Positions 24,698 to 32,929 of a stretch of DNA of 64,000 nt are shown in pieces. Both the position numbers and the translations under genes were made by a program. Each line of letters opens with the position of its first letter. Positions within the stretch are counted from its first letter, which is position 1. Source of the DNA: Desulfomicrobium escambiense DSM 10707 (lineage in GTDB: Bacteria; Desulfobacterota; Desulfovibrionia; Desulfovibrionales; Desulfomicrobiaceae); NCBI RefSeq assembly GCF_000428825.1, contig NZ_KE386804.1:9546-73545 (forward strand), given 5' to 3'. The notes beneath the pieces were generated by a model that did not search any database, was not told the DNA's origin, and saw only the letters and a list, made by a program, of their open reading frames with translations.

Positions 24698-26611
24698 ATG
24701 AACGCGGGAATCCAGCCTGCGGGGTACGACAGCATCATCACCTTCCTGGAGGGCACCCTACCCTTCTCGGAACTGGACCGGCCGAGCCTGGTCCGCATCG
24801 CCAGGCACTGCCTAGTGGACTTCTTCCCTGCCGGGACCCGGCTCCTGCGCCGGGGGGTGAGCGAGGTGGACGGGCTCTACCTGATCCAGAAGGGGGCCAT
24901 CCGCCTCTTTCACGAGGACGAGGGCGTCCTGGTGGACATCCGCACCGACGGGGCGTCCCTGGGCGCCCTGTCCCTGTTCAACGGCGAGAAGGCGGCCCTG
25001 GACGCCGAGACCGTCGAGGACACATTTCTCATCAAGATCCCGCGCGAAAAGTTCTTCGAGGCCGTGCACCTGAACCCTTCCATCCCGCGCTTCTACCTCA
25101 AGTCCTTCGCCGACACCTTCCTGTCCAAGGCCTTCGAGGAGATGCGCTGCAAGCCCGCGGCCCAGCACGAGGACCACAGCCTGCACCTCTTCAGCAACCC
25201 CGTGGGCGGTCTTGTCAGCCGCGAGCCCGTCAGCGTCCCCTTTGGCCTCAGCATCCAGGCCGCGGCCAGAGAGATGATCCGCCACAACACCGGCTCCCTC
25301 CTCTTCCGGGAGCCCTCGGACGAGATCTGCGGCATCGTCACCGACACGGACCTGCGCAAGGCCATGGCCCTGGGCCTGGACCTGCAGGCCCCGGCCGAAA
25401 CCATCATGTCCACGCCCGTGGAGAGCATCGACGCATCGGCCGTGTGCTTCGACGCCCTGATGACCATGATGTCCCGCAACATCCACCACCTCGTGGTCAA
25501 GAGCCACGACAAGGTGCAGGGCGTGATCAGCTCCCACGACATCATGCTCCTGCAGGGCCGCTCGCCCATGTCCGTGTTCCGGGAGATCGCCTCGCGCACG
25601 ACCATCGCCGGGCTCTACCCCCTGCACGACAGCATCACCCCGGTCATCCGCACCCTGGTCCAGCAGGGTGCCAAGGCCGGCAACATCACGCGCATGATCG
25701 CCATCCTGAACGACCAGATCATCACGCGCCTGATCGAACTCATGCTGCGCGAACTGGGCCCGCCACCGGTCAAGTTCTGCCTGCTGCTTATGGGCAGCGA
25801 GGGCCGGCGCGAGCAGACCTTCGCCACGGACCAGGACAACGCCCTGATCATCGAGAACTGCGGGGTGGATTTCCTGGAACGGGCGGCGGAGACATATTTC
25901 TCGGCCTTCACGGAGCGCATGGTCGGGCACCTCATCAACTGCGGCTTCCCGCGCTGCCCCGGCGACATGATGGCCTCCAACCCCGTCTGGCGCGGCACCC
26001 TCGACGCCTGGAAGGGACGGGTCGACACATGGGTCGCCGCGCCCGAGCCCCAGCGCGTGCTGGCAAGCTCCGTCTTCTTCGACTTCCGCGGCGTCTGCGG
26101 CCACAAGGACCTGGCCGAAAACCTGCGCCAGCACGTCACCAGCGCCTGCGCCGGCAAGGACCTCTTCCTGCGCTACCTGGCGGCAGACTGCCTGAACGCC
26201 CGCCCGCCCCTGACCTTCTTCAAGAACTTCATGGTCGAGAAGGACGGGGAGCACAGGAACACTCTGGACATCAAGGCCCGGGGGCTTCTGCCCTTCATGG
26301 ACTTCGCCCGGGTCATGTCCCTGTACCACGGCATCCGCGAGACCGGCACACTGACCAGGCTCGACCTCCTGCACCAGGCCGGCCACCTCTCGCGCGACCT
26401 GTACCACGAGGCGCGGGAGGCTTTCGAGTTCCTGCTCCACGCCCGCCTCATGCACCAGCTCGAACAGATGGAGGCCGGGACGAAGCCCGACAATCGCATC
26501 GACCCCGGCACCCTCTCGTCCCTCGAAAAGCGCACCCTGCGCGAGGCCTTCGGGGTCATCTCCGCCCTGCACGGCGTGCTGCGCGAAACCTTCCGCCTGA
26601 ACATGGGGTGA
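24698..26611 (+). CDS. cNMP-binding/CBS/DUF294 nucleotidyltransferase-like signalling protein
   Basis: A 637-residue cytoplasmic protein: cyclic-nucleotide-binding (CAP_ED) domain about 20-130, two CBS motifs about 160-285, a DUF294 putative nucleotidyltransferase with the GSEGRREQTFATDQDNAL active-site motif (about residue 365), and a DUF294 C-terminal helical domain. GlnD/GlnE-like nucleotidyl transfer is the family expectation; the partner is unknown. ATG 24698 follows AAGGA; an upstream TTG at 24653 would add 15 residues. It lies between the symporter and a DnaQ-like exonuclease, a grouping seen in other proteobacteria, suggesting it regulates the symporter or its carbon pathway (inference). 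Confidence 0.9.
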   Translation: MNAGIQPAGYDSIITFLEGTLPFSELDRPSLVRIARHCLVDFFPAGTRLLRRGVSEVDGLYLIQKGAIRLFHEDEGVLVDIRTDGASLGALSLFNGEKAALDAETVEDTFLIKIPREKFFEAVHLNPSIPRFYLKSFADTFLSKAFEEMRCKPAAQHEDHSLHLFSNPVGGLVSREPVSVPFGLSIQAAAREMIRHNTGSLLFREPSDEICGIVTDTDLRKAMALGLDLQAPAETIMSTPVESIDASAVCFDALMTMMSRNIHHLVVKSHDKVQGVISSHDIMLLQGRSPMSVFREIASRTTIAGLYPLHDSITPVIRTLVQQGAKAGNITRMIAILNDQIITRLIELMLRELGPPPVKFCLLLMGSEGRREQTFATDQDNALIIENCGVDFLERAAETYFSAFTERMVGHLINCGFPRCPGDMMASNPVWRGTLDAWKGRVDTWVAAPEPQRVLASSVFFDFRGVCGHKDLAENLRQHVTSACAGKDLFLRYLAADCLNARPPLTFFKNFMVEKDGEHRNTLDIKARGLLPFMDFARVMSLYHGIRETGTLTRLDLLHQAGHLSRDLYHEAREAFEFLLHARLMHQLEQMEAGTKPDNRIDPGTLSSLEKRTLREAFGVISALHGVLRETFRLNMG

Positions 26612-26616
26612 CGGAC

Positions 26617-27351
26617 ATGGCCCCTTTCGCAATTGGCAGCCTGCGCCGCATGCTGGGCCTGACTCCGCAAGCCTCGAACCTGCCCGCCCTGGACGAGAAC
26701 AACCGCCTCTGCCGGGAGCTGGACCAGAACCGCCCCCTGACCGACTACGTCTACACCGTCCTGGACACGGAACTGACGGGCCTTTCGGCCCGCAAGGAGG
26801 AGATCGTGTCCGTCGGAGCCGTGCGCGTGCGGGGCCTGGCCATCGTGCCGGGCGAGAGCTTCTCCTGCCTGGTGCGGCCGAGCATCCCCCTGCCCAAGGT
26901 CAGCACCCTCATCCACCGCATCACGCCCGAGGCCATCGCCGAGGCCCCGCCGCTGGAGGAGGTCCTGCCCGGACTGATCAAGTTCTGCAAAGGCACCCTC
27001 ATCGTCGGGCACCACATCGGCCTGGACATGTCCTTCCTGAACCGTGCCTGCCGCAGGCGCCACGGCCTGCCCCTGGCCAACCCCTGCCTGGACACCATGC
27101 GCATGGCCATGCTCTGGCGCGAGAAGCGCAGCCCCGCCCACTACGAGCGCTTCAGCCTGAACATCTCCTACGTCCTGACGGACCTGGCCGAGGAGTTCGA
27201 CCTGCCCCGCTTCACGGCCCACGACGCCCTGGGCGACGCCCTGCAGACCGCCTACCTCTTCGTCTACCTAGCCAAAAAAATAGCCCGGAACACCCCCCTC
27301 ACCCTGCGGGAGCTGTTCCGAGCCGGCCAGAGCTGGCGCTGGTACATGTAG
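26617..27351 (+). CDS. DnaQ-like 3'-5' exonuclease (DEDDh family)
   Basis: A 244-residue protein with Exo I VLDTELTGL (the DxE motif), Exo II HHIGLDMSFL and Exo III HDALGDALQT, so all four metal ligands and the catalytic His are present. The 47 residues before Exo I are unlike Pol III epsilon. The start may be ATG 26617 or a GTG at 26608 that overlaps the DUF294 stop (GTGA); both leave the gene coupled to its upstream neighbour. The physiological substrate is unknown. Its conserved place next to a symporter regulator hints at nucleotide or small-RNA turnover rather than replication (inference). Confidence 0.88.
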   Translation: MAPFAIGSLRRMLGLTPQASNLPALDENNRLCRELDQNRPLTDYVYTVLDTELTGLSARKEEIVSVGAVRVRGLAIVPGESFSCLVRPSIPLPKVSTLIHRITPEAIAEAPPLEEVLPGLIKFCKGTLIVGHHIGLDMSFLNRACRRRHGLPLANPCLDTMRMAMLWREKRSPAHYERFSLNISYVLTDLAEEFDLPRFTAHDALGDALQTAYLFVYLAKKIARNTPLTLRELFRAGQSWRWYM

Positions 27352-27377
27352 CTTCATCTTTTCTTCGGACGCACAAA

Positions 27378-27427
27378 CGGCCAGGGCCGGCGTCCTCCAC
27401 ATGTCTGGAGCGCGCCGGCCCTGGCCG
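27378..27427. terminator. Bidirectional hairpin between convergent exonuclease and TSUP genes
   Basis: CGGCCAGGGCCGGCG (27378-27392) and CGCCGGCCCTGGCCG (27413-27427) pair perfectly over 15 bp, with a 20-base loop containing a nested CTCC/GGAG stem. It lies between the stops at 27351 and 27458. U-runs are poor, so the call rests on the stem and convergent context. Confidence 0.7.
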
Positions 27428-27457
27428 CATCAGGTGCGCTGCCGCGTGTCCCGAAGA

Positions 27458-28255
27458 TCAGAACAGGGAAAAGAACATCTTGGTGCCTACCAGGAAAAGG
27501 ATCACGGCGAAGACGCGCTTCAATTTGTCCACGGGTAGGCTGTGGGCCAGACGCACGCCCAGAGGCGCCGTCAGCACGCTCATGACCGCGATGGACACGA
27601 GGGCCGTCAGCGACACGTAGCCCAGAGAATAGGGCGGCAGGTTCTCCACGCCCCAACCGTTGGTGATGTACCCGAGGGTTCCGGCCACGGCGATGGGAAA
27701 GCCGATGGCGGCCGATGTGCCGATGGCCCTGTGGATGGGGATGTTGTTCCAGACCATGAAGGGAACCGAGAGGGTCCCTCCGCCGATGCCCACCAGGCTC
27801 GACACCACGCCGATGACGCCCCCCGCCCCGAACATCCCGAACATGCCAGGCATCTGCCGGGAAGGCTTGGGTTTCCTGCCGGACAGCATCTGGTAGCATA
27901 CGAAGTAAAGGAAAAAAACGAAGAAGGCCTTGAGCCAGCCCGTACTCAGCCCCGCCGCGATGAAGGTGCCCAGGAACGTGCCGACCAGGATGCCGGCGAC
28001 GATGCGCCGGACCACGACCCACTCCACCGCGCCGCGCTTATGGTGGGCCATGAAGCTCGACACCGAGGTGAAGACGATGCTGGCCATGGAGGTACCCAGG
28101 GCCAGATGCATGATGAGCTCGTTGGGAAGGTTCTGCAGTTCCATGCAGAACACGAGCATGGGCACGATGACGAGGCCGCCGCCGATGCCCAGCAGGCCCG
28201 CCAGCACTCCGGCGATGGCGCCCACGACAAGATACAAAGCCAACACTTCCAACAT
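27458..28255 (-). CDS. TSUP-family (TauE/SafE) membrane permease
   Basis: A 265-residue integral membrane protein with about eight hydrophobic helices and the duplicated TSUP glycine motif: GLLGIGGGLVIVPML near the N-terminus and SSLVGIGGGTLSVPFM in the second half. The family (DUF81) moves sulfite, sulfonates, sulfoacetate or other anions outward or inward. In sulfate reducers these permeases often accompany sulfur or organic-acid metabolism. It is divergent from the winged-helix ferredoxin protein, sharing a 182-bp region with a GntR-like operator 47 bp from its start, which suggests control by a FadR-subfamily regulator. Confidence 0.92.
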   Translation of the reverse strand: MLEVLALYLVVGAIAGVLAGLLGIGGGLVIVPMLVFCMELQNLPNELIMHLALGTSMASIVFTSVSSFMAHHKRGAVEWVVVRRIVAGILVGTFLGTFIAAGLSTGWLKAFFVFFLYFVCYQMLSGRKPKPSRQMPGMFGMFGAGGVIGVVSSLVGIGGGTLSVPFMVWNNIPIHRAIGTSAAIGFPIAVAGTLGYITNGWGVENLPPYSLGYVSLTALVSIAVMSVLTAPLGVRLAHSLPVDKLKRVFAVILFLVGTKMFFSLF

Positions 28256-28301
28256 GATTCCTCCCTGGTGACGGCCGCACGGTCATGACCCGGGGCCCGC
28301 A

Positions 28302-28320
28302 AAATTGGTAGGACCAATTT
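28302..28320. promoter_or_regulatory. GntR/FadR-subfamily-like operator in a divergent promoter region
   Basis: AAATTGGT-agg-ACCAATTT is an exact 8-3-8 inverted repeat. It contains the TTGGTnnnACCAA core known for PdhR/LldR-type GntR regulators. It lies 47 bp from the TSUP start and 118 bp from the ferredoxin-protein start. No GntR gene is present in the window. Confidence 0.65.
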
Positions 28321-28437
28321 CTGAACCACTCCGGCGCGCTTGTCAATGTCCTGTTCGCAAAACAGTATAAAGAAGCTTGCAATTCTGCGCCGGGCGATGA
28401 ATGTGCAGAGCCAGGAAAATCTCGACGCGAGGACGGC

Positions 28438-29718
28438 ATGGGACACATCGTCGGCAAGGACATCTACCGAAAACTGGGCCGCCGCCTGGATCAGGCGCCG
28501 GTGCGCACGCCGTGGACTCCGGTCTTCCGGGAACTGGTGGAATCTCTCTACTCCAGGCCCGAGGCGGAGCTCGTCTCCAGGCTGCCCTACCGGCCCGCAA
28601 GCCTTGCGCGCATCGCCCGCATGCTCGACGAACCCGAGGCCTCACTTCGCCCCATGCTCGAAAGCCTGTGCTCCAAGGGGCTGGTCCTCGACATCTGGGA
28701 CGGCCGCCGATACCTCTACATGGTCAGCCCTATCGTCATCGGCTTCTTCGAGTTCACCATGATGCGCACGGGGCCGGACCTGCCGCACGTCCGCTGGGCC
28801 GAACTCTTCCAGGCATACATGTTCGGGGAGAAGGATTTCCTGCACGCCAATTTCGGAGACGGGCAGCGCACCTCGGTCATGCGCGCCCTGCCCCACGAGG
28901 AGGCCCTGGGCGAGCACGTCGAGATCCTGGACTACGAAAAGGCATCCGCCCTGATCGAGGAGCAGACGGAATTTTCCCTGGGCCTGTGTTCCTGTCGCCA
29001 CGAGAAGCATCATCTGGGGCACGCGCCCTGCCCCACGCCCATGGAAACATGCACCTCCATGGGCACGGGCGCGCGGTTTCTCATCCGCAACGGCTTCGCC
29101 AAACCCATCGACAAGGCGCAGATGCGCGACATCCTGGCCCGCTCCCGCGATCAGGGCCTGGTCCTGTCCGCCGACAACGTACGCCGCGACGCCGGGTTCA
29201 TCTGCCACTGCTGCGACTGCTGCTGCAACCTGCTGCAGGGCGTGCGCGACACGGGCTACACGGGCATCCTCGTCACATCGAGCTTCGTGGCCGTGGTGGA
29301 CGAGAGCCTGTGCATCGGCTGCGGCCTGTGCGCCAAGGCCTGCCCCGTGTCCTTCGCGACCATGCGCGCCAAGGCGCCCGGGACAGAACCCCGGACACCC
29401 GCAAAGGTCGCGCAGATCGACCCGGCCTGCCTCGGCTGCGGCGTCTGCGCCCTGAAATGCCCCACCGGGGCCCTCAGACTCCAGCCCCGCCCCCAAAAGG
29501 TGCTCCATCCCGAAGACAGCTTCGAGCGCGTCATGCTCCAGGCCCTGGAGCGCGACACTTTCCAGACCTTCATCTTCGACAACCCGGCAAGCCGCACCCA
29601 GGAGTTCATGCGTGCCCTGGTGGGCGGCTTCCTGAAACTCCCGCCGGTCAAACGCGCCCTGCTGGGCGAGAGGCTGCGCTCACGCTTCCTCTCGGCCCTG
29701 CGCAGGCTGGCGGGCTAG
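28438..29718 (+). CDS. Winged-helix and 2x[4Fe-4S] ferredoxin-domain protein
   Basis: A 426-residue cytoplasmic protein. Residues about 45-105 look like a winged helix ('LARIARMLDEPEASLRPMLE', 'SKGLVLDIWDGRRYLYMVSP'). A Cys/His-rich middle follows ('LCSCRHEKHHLGHAPC', then 'CHCCDCCC' near 260). Two classical 4Fe-4S motifs, CIGCGLCAKACP and CLGCGVCALKCP, lie near 290-345. The C-terminus is helical. This Cys-rich plus ferredoxin layout occurs in anaerobic deltaproteobacteria and archaea, where function is undefined; electron transfer or redox-sensitive regulation are both possible. It is divergent from the TSUP permease with a shared operator. Confidence 0.85.
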   Translation: MGHIVGKDIYRKLGRRLDQAPVRTPWTPVFRELVESLYSRPEAELVSRLPYRPASLARIARMLDEPEASLRPMLESLCSKGLVLDIWDGRRYLYMVSPIVIGFFEFTMMRTGPDLPHVRWAELFQAYMFGEKDFLHANFGDGQRTSVMRALPHEEALGEHVEILDYEKASALIEEQTEFSLGLCSCRHEKHHLGHAPCPTPMETCTSMGTGARFLIRNGFAKPIDKAQMRDILARSRDQGLVLSADNVRRDAGFICHCCDCCCNLLQGVRDTGYTGILVTSSFVAVVDESLCIGCGLCAKACPVSFATMRAKAPGTEPRTPAKVAQIDPACLGCGVCALKCPTGALRLQPRPQKVLHPEDSFERVMLQALERDTFQTFIFDNPASRTQEFMRALVGGFLKLPPVKRALLGERLRSRFLSALRRLAG

Positions 29719-29764
29719 ATGAACCCATCTGAACCGGGCAGAGACCGTGAGAATATCATTGCCA

Positions 29765-29802
29765 TGTTGACTAACGTACGCAAAAGCGTACGTTAGTCAA
29801 CA
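29765..29802. promoter_or_regulatory. 38-bp palindromic operator of the toxin-antitoxin operon
   Basis: Two 17-bp arms (TGTTGACTAACGTACGC and its exact complement) surround AAAA. It lies 12 bp before the antitoxin ATG and includes a TTGACT that could serve as -35. Each arm contains the self-complementary hexamer CGTACG; the two hexamer centres are 12 bp apart, the same spacing reported for the TGTACA cores of the E. coli yefM operator. Autorepression by the antitoxin is inferred. Confidence 0.8.
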
Positions 29803-29814
29803 AAGGGAGGGATT

Positions 29815-30057
29815 ATGGCGACGATTAACGCTACCGAAGCCAGAGCCAATTTGTACTCGCTGATCGATGAAGCCGCCTCGACGCACAGACCCATCATCAT
29901 CAAGGGAAAAAGATCCAACGCCGTGCTGCTGTCCGAAGGCGATTGGAACGCGATCAATGAAACGCTCTATCTCATGTCCATCCCCGGCATGCGCGAGTCC
30001 ATCATGGAAGGCATGGCCACCGACGCGAGCCAATGCGGCACGGAACCGGATTGGTGA
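29815..30057 (+). CDS. Type II antitoxin, Phd/YefM family
   Basis: An 80-residue protein with the YefM/Phd N-terminal DNA-binding fold: 'INATEARANLYSLIDEAAST' followed by 'IIKGKRSNAVLLSEGDWNAI'. The C-terminal 25 residues would wrap the toxin. RBS GGGAGGG precedes the ATG. The stop overlaps the toxin start by one base (TGATG), typical for such pairs. A 38-bp palindrome lies immediately upstream, fitting autoregulation. Confidence 0.92.
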   Translation: MATINATEARANLYSLIDEAASTHRPIIIKGKRSNAVLLSEGDWNAINETLYLMSIPGMRESIMEGMATDASQCGTEPDW

Positions 30058-30317
30058 TGTGGGGATTGCGCTTCACGCATCAGGCCCAAAAGGACGCAAA
30101 AAAACTGGCGCCTTCCGGACTTAAAAACAAGGCCCAGGAACTTCTAGACATCATCCGAACCAATCCGTTCCAAACCCCGCCGCCCTATGAAAAACTGGTG
30201 GGGGATCTCACGGGAGCGTATTCACGCCGCATCAACATCCAGCACAGACTGGTGTATCAGGTCCTGGAAACCGAACATATCGTCAAAATTCTGCGCATGT
30301 GGACGCATTACGAATGA
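30057..30317 (+). CDS. Type II toxin, YoeB/RelE-family ribosome-dependent mRNA interferase
   Basis: An 86-residue basic protein. YoeB features are visible: 'PYEKLVGDLTGAYSRRI' (Glu near 43), 'HRLVYQV' (catalytic Arg) and the C-terminal 'WTHYE' supplying the His-Tyr pair. YoeB cuts mRNA in the ribosomal A site. The start overlaps the antitoxin stop by one base. All expected catalytic residues are present, so it is probably active. Confidence 0.92.
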   Translation: MWGLRFTHQAQKDAKKLAPSGLKNKAQELLDIIRTNPFQTPPPYEKLVGDLTGAYSRRINIQHRLVYQVLETEHIVKILRMWTHYE

Positions 30318-30544
30318 GCCTCGCCGACAGCTCGTATCGCATGTTGTTGGTCACAAGGACGCAATCGGGGGCCAGGGCGTGGGCGGAGATGGACAATGCG
30401 GGACAGGAAGGCGGACATCCCTGTTCGTGGCGCATGCGTAAACTCAACTTTTGGAGGTAGAAGCATCGCCGGACAGGCGGTGGAGACACCCAGTCCGATA
30501 AAGGGTGAGCAGCCGCGATCCGGGGACAGCAAGCCCCCGGCGGC

Positions 30545-30796
30545 TCATTCCTCCGGTTCGGAACTGAAGGTACGGATGGAGGCGATCTCCTCCCAGCCGT
30601 AATAGGTGTTGACAGTCTGACCGTCCTCCTTTTCCGTGACGCGCAGGAAGTCGGACCCCAGAAACAGCGCGGCCTTCTCGTAAATCCTCCCTTCGTTGAT
30701 CTGGATCTTCAGGCCCTTGCGCAGCTTGCGCGAAAGGGTGCCGTGCAGGGGCATGGATGCGTATTCGACGACTTTTTCCAGGCAATTGACGTTCAT
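30545..30796 (-). CDS. Conserved hypothetical protein (83 aa)
   Basis: Small soluble protein, MNVNCLEKVVEYASMPLHG at the N-terminus, ending in an acidic tail (SSEPEE). I do not recognise a family. The pattern of short strands ('GLKIQINEGRIYEKAALFLG', 'FLRVTEKEDGQTVNTYYG') suggests a beta-rich fold. ATG 30796 is favoured over an upstream ATG at 30835 because of a GGAG RBS. It is 22 bp downstream of the 316-aa gene and probably in one transcript with it. The 227 bp between the toxin stop and this gene's stop hold nothing recognisable. Confidence 0.65.
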   Translation of the reverse strand: MNVNCLEKVVEYASMPLHGTLSRKLRKGLKIQINEGRIYEKAALFLGSDFLRVTEKEDGQTVNTYYGWEEIASIRTFSSEPEE

Positions 30797-30818
30797 GAGT
30801 TCTCCGTTGCTGCCGGCC

Positions 30819-31769
30819 CTACCATGCGCCCGCACCCATGGTGCAGAGGCGTTGCATGGAGGGCAGCGGTTGGTGAAAGGGGACCGCGGTCACGTCGGTA
30901 ACCGCGGCGGAAATTTTGGGCTGCCCCGGCCTGCCGATGGAAACTCGTCCGGAGGCGAATTCCAGAGCCAGAGGTCCGACCTCCAGAGACTGCCCGTCAC
31001 ACGGGTTGCGCCGCAGAGGAGGCTCGATCCGCCGAACCCTGCCGTTCTCCTGCACGACGTCGAAGGCGTGGGCCGCGGTGACGAGGCCCAGCAGGGACCC
31101 GTTCTCGCGGAAACGCAGGGAGTTGGAGTCGCCGCTGATGCCCACGGCGTCGGCGTCGAACGCCATGAGCGGCCCCAGGGCCGTGGTTACGGCCGTGGGC
31201 GCGGCGGGCTCCAGCGAACGGATGGCCCCGCTGTCGTAAAAGGACACGCCGATGCGGGCCGTCACGGCGCCCAGGGGGCACGGCACCTCCAGGGTCCGGC
31301 TTGGCCACAGGGTCAGGCTGCGCAGCCCGCCCTGCCCGGAGAAGTTCAGGCTGATGACCGCCGTCTCCACGGGGCCAAGGGGTGTGTCCAGCGCCAGGGG
31401 CGCGGCCAGGGCGGCCTCGTCCTCCTGGGTCCAGAAACCGCTCAAGGTGCCGTTGAGGGGGAAGAGACGCTTCAGGGCGCCGCTTTCGAAAAACGTGACC
31501 TGCTCGGCGGGCAACAGTCCCAGAGGCGTCGGCACGACGGTCTGCTCTTCAAGCGGCAGGTTGCGAAGCCTCCCTCCGGGATAAAAGAGCATGGCCGGCA
31601 AGTGCCGTTTGCGCTGGGTGTTGGCCGTGAACTGCGGAACGAGGACACCAAGGGGCGTGATCAGGGGGCAGGCGATGGCGGGGATGCAGGAACGCACGGA
31701 GCCGTCCGGGTGGAACTCGGCTCCGGGCAGGGCCTCGACGGGCCCGTAAGGCGTGGTGATGGTTGGCAT
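30819..31769 (-). CDS. Conserved hypothetical beta-repeat protein (316 aa)
   Basis: No known domain recognised. The sequence shows a recurring unit of about 40-50 residues with the pattern 'TPLG.L....F...G.LRSL.P': 'YPGGRLRNLPLEEQTVVPTP', 'FESGALKRLFPLNGTL', 'FYDSGAIRSLEPAAPTAV', 'FRENGSLLGLVTA'. This resembles short antiparallel beta meanders like MORN or YD-type repeats. There is no signal peptide or membrane segment. It is followed by the 83-aa hypothetical gene. It lies 122 bp downstream of the glucokinase stop in the same direction. Confidence 0.75.
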   Translation of the reverse strand: MPTITTPYGPVEALPGAEFHPDGSVRSCIPAIACPLITPLGVLVPQFTANTQRKRHLPAMLFYPGGRLRNLPLEEQTVVPTPLGLLPAEQVTFFESGALKRLFPLNGTLSGFWTQEDEAALAAPLALDTPLGPVETAVISLNFSGQGGLRSLTLWPSRTLEVPCPLGAVTARIGVSFYDSGAIRSLEPAAPTAVTTALGPLMAFDADAVGISGDSNSLRFRENGSLLGLVTAAHAFDVVQENGRVRRIEPPLRRNPCDGQSLEVGPLALEFASGRVSIGRPGQPKISAAVTDVTAVPFHQPLPSMQRLCTMGAGAW

Positions 31770-31891
31770 GGCGGCCTCCTCGTTTCGAGGGGCGAAGCAG
31801 ACCTCATGCCATATGCATCCTGCCGGAATACTGGGGATTCAAGAAAGGTTGCCCGACATTTTCGTCACAGGCTACGCGACAAAAACGTGGG

Positions 31892-32872
31892 TTATGTCGG
31901 CTGGTCTGCGCGAAGCATCCCGCCGTAGCGGGCCGCGCCGTGCAGGCCGGTGTCCGGCGCAGTGACGAGGCGCACGGGGATTCCGGCGAGGTGTGCGCCG
32001 TAGGCCGGGCAATCCCGAAATTCCCTCAGGAATTCGTCGTTGTCGACCAGAAAGGGGTTCTTGGCCGCCAGGCCGCCGCACAGGAAGAGCCCGCCCCAGG
32101 CCAGGACGTGCAGCGCATAGGCCCTGCAGGCCCGTGCGAAGAACCGGGCGAACCAGCGCGTCGTCTCGCTGTCCGGGCCGATCTCGGCGGCGACCTCGGC
32201 TGGCGTCAGGCGCCTGCCGGTCAGGAATTCGTGCAGGCTGGAGAGGCCGGACCCCGAAACCACGACATCCCCGAAGGCGTGGGAGTGTCCGGTGCGGTGC
32301 TTCAGAAAGGCGAGAAAGGCGAATTCCTCCTCGTCCACGAAGGCCAGGGGGGCATGTCCGCCCTCGGAGGGGACGGGCAGAACCCCGCCGCCGGGCAGAG
32401 GAACGAGGGCGCAGAGCCCGAGGCCCGTCCCTGCGCCGAGGGCGGCAGTGACACCCAGGCGCGCCTCCACGAGGCGCGCATCCCCGGACTGCACGTCCCG
32501 CGCGGTCCGCGCCGCGTGGGCCGTCCCGCAGCCCAGGGCCTGGGCCACGAAATCGTTGATTAGCACAGTTCGGGCGCGAGGCAGTCCGGTAGACGGGTCG
32601 TCCAGGTCGATGCCCCATGCGGCGTTGGTCAGCCGGCAGCGGGTTCCGTCCAGCACGGGACCGGCCACGGCCAGGACGATTCGGTCCGCGGCCGCGGGTG
32701 TCAGGCCGAAACCCGATTCCGCCAGCATCCGCAGCAGTTCCGGCTGGGAACCGGCCGAAGCCGTCGGAAAGCTCTGCGACTCGACGAGTTCCGCCTCGCT
32801 TCCCCGGACCGCCTCGAAGTGCCCGAAGCGGCTGTTCGTGCCGCCGATGTCCGCCGCCAGGATCGTCGCCAT
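31892..32872 (-). CDS. glk: Glucokinase
   Basis: A 326-residue ROK-independent (E. coli Glk-type) glucokinase that phosphorylates glucose to glucose-6-phosphate with ATP. It shows the N-terminal phosphate-1 motif LAADIGGTNSRF, the catalytic Asp in LINDFVAQALG, the zinc-free glucose-binding 'SEGGHAPLAF', and the adenosine motif 'LCGGLAAKNPF'. ATG 32872 is chosen over ATG 32917 for its G-rich RBS and family start. It follows a strong terminator of the upstream gene, so it should have its own promoter in the short gap. Confidence 0.92.
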   Translation of the reverse strand: MATILAADIGGTNSRFGHFEAVRGSEAELVESQSFPTASAGSQPELLRMLAESGFGLTPAAADRIVLAVAGPVLDGTRCRLTNAAWGIDLDDPSTGLPRARTVLINDFVAQALGCGTAHAARTARDVQSGDARLVEARLGVTAALGAGTGLGLCALVPLPGGGVLPVPSEGGHAPLAFVDEEEFAFLAFLKHRTGHSHAFGDVVVSGSGLSSLHEFLTGRRLTPAEVAAEIGPDSETTRWFARFFARACRAYALHVLAWGGLFLCGGLAAKNPFLVDNDEFLREFRDCPAYGAHLAGIPVRLVTAPDTGLHGAARYGGMLRADQPT

Positions 32873-32892
32873 GACCGTCTCCCCCCCTCTGC

Positions 32893-32929
32893 CCGTCAAA
32901 ACGAGAAGCCGGGTCAAACCCGGCTTCTC
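32893..32929 (-). terminator. Intrinsic terminator after the 136-aa acidic gene
   Basis: A perfect 12-bp stem (GAGAAGCCGGGT/ACCCGGCTTCTC, 32903-32929) with a 3-base loop starts directly after the TAG at 32930 and is followed on the minus strand by GTTTTG. Confidence 0.85.

Noticed and set aside
28340-28371. TTGTCA and TATAAA before the winged-helix ferredoxin gene as a sigma-70 promoter
   Set aside because: The 20-bp spacer is too long for confidence.
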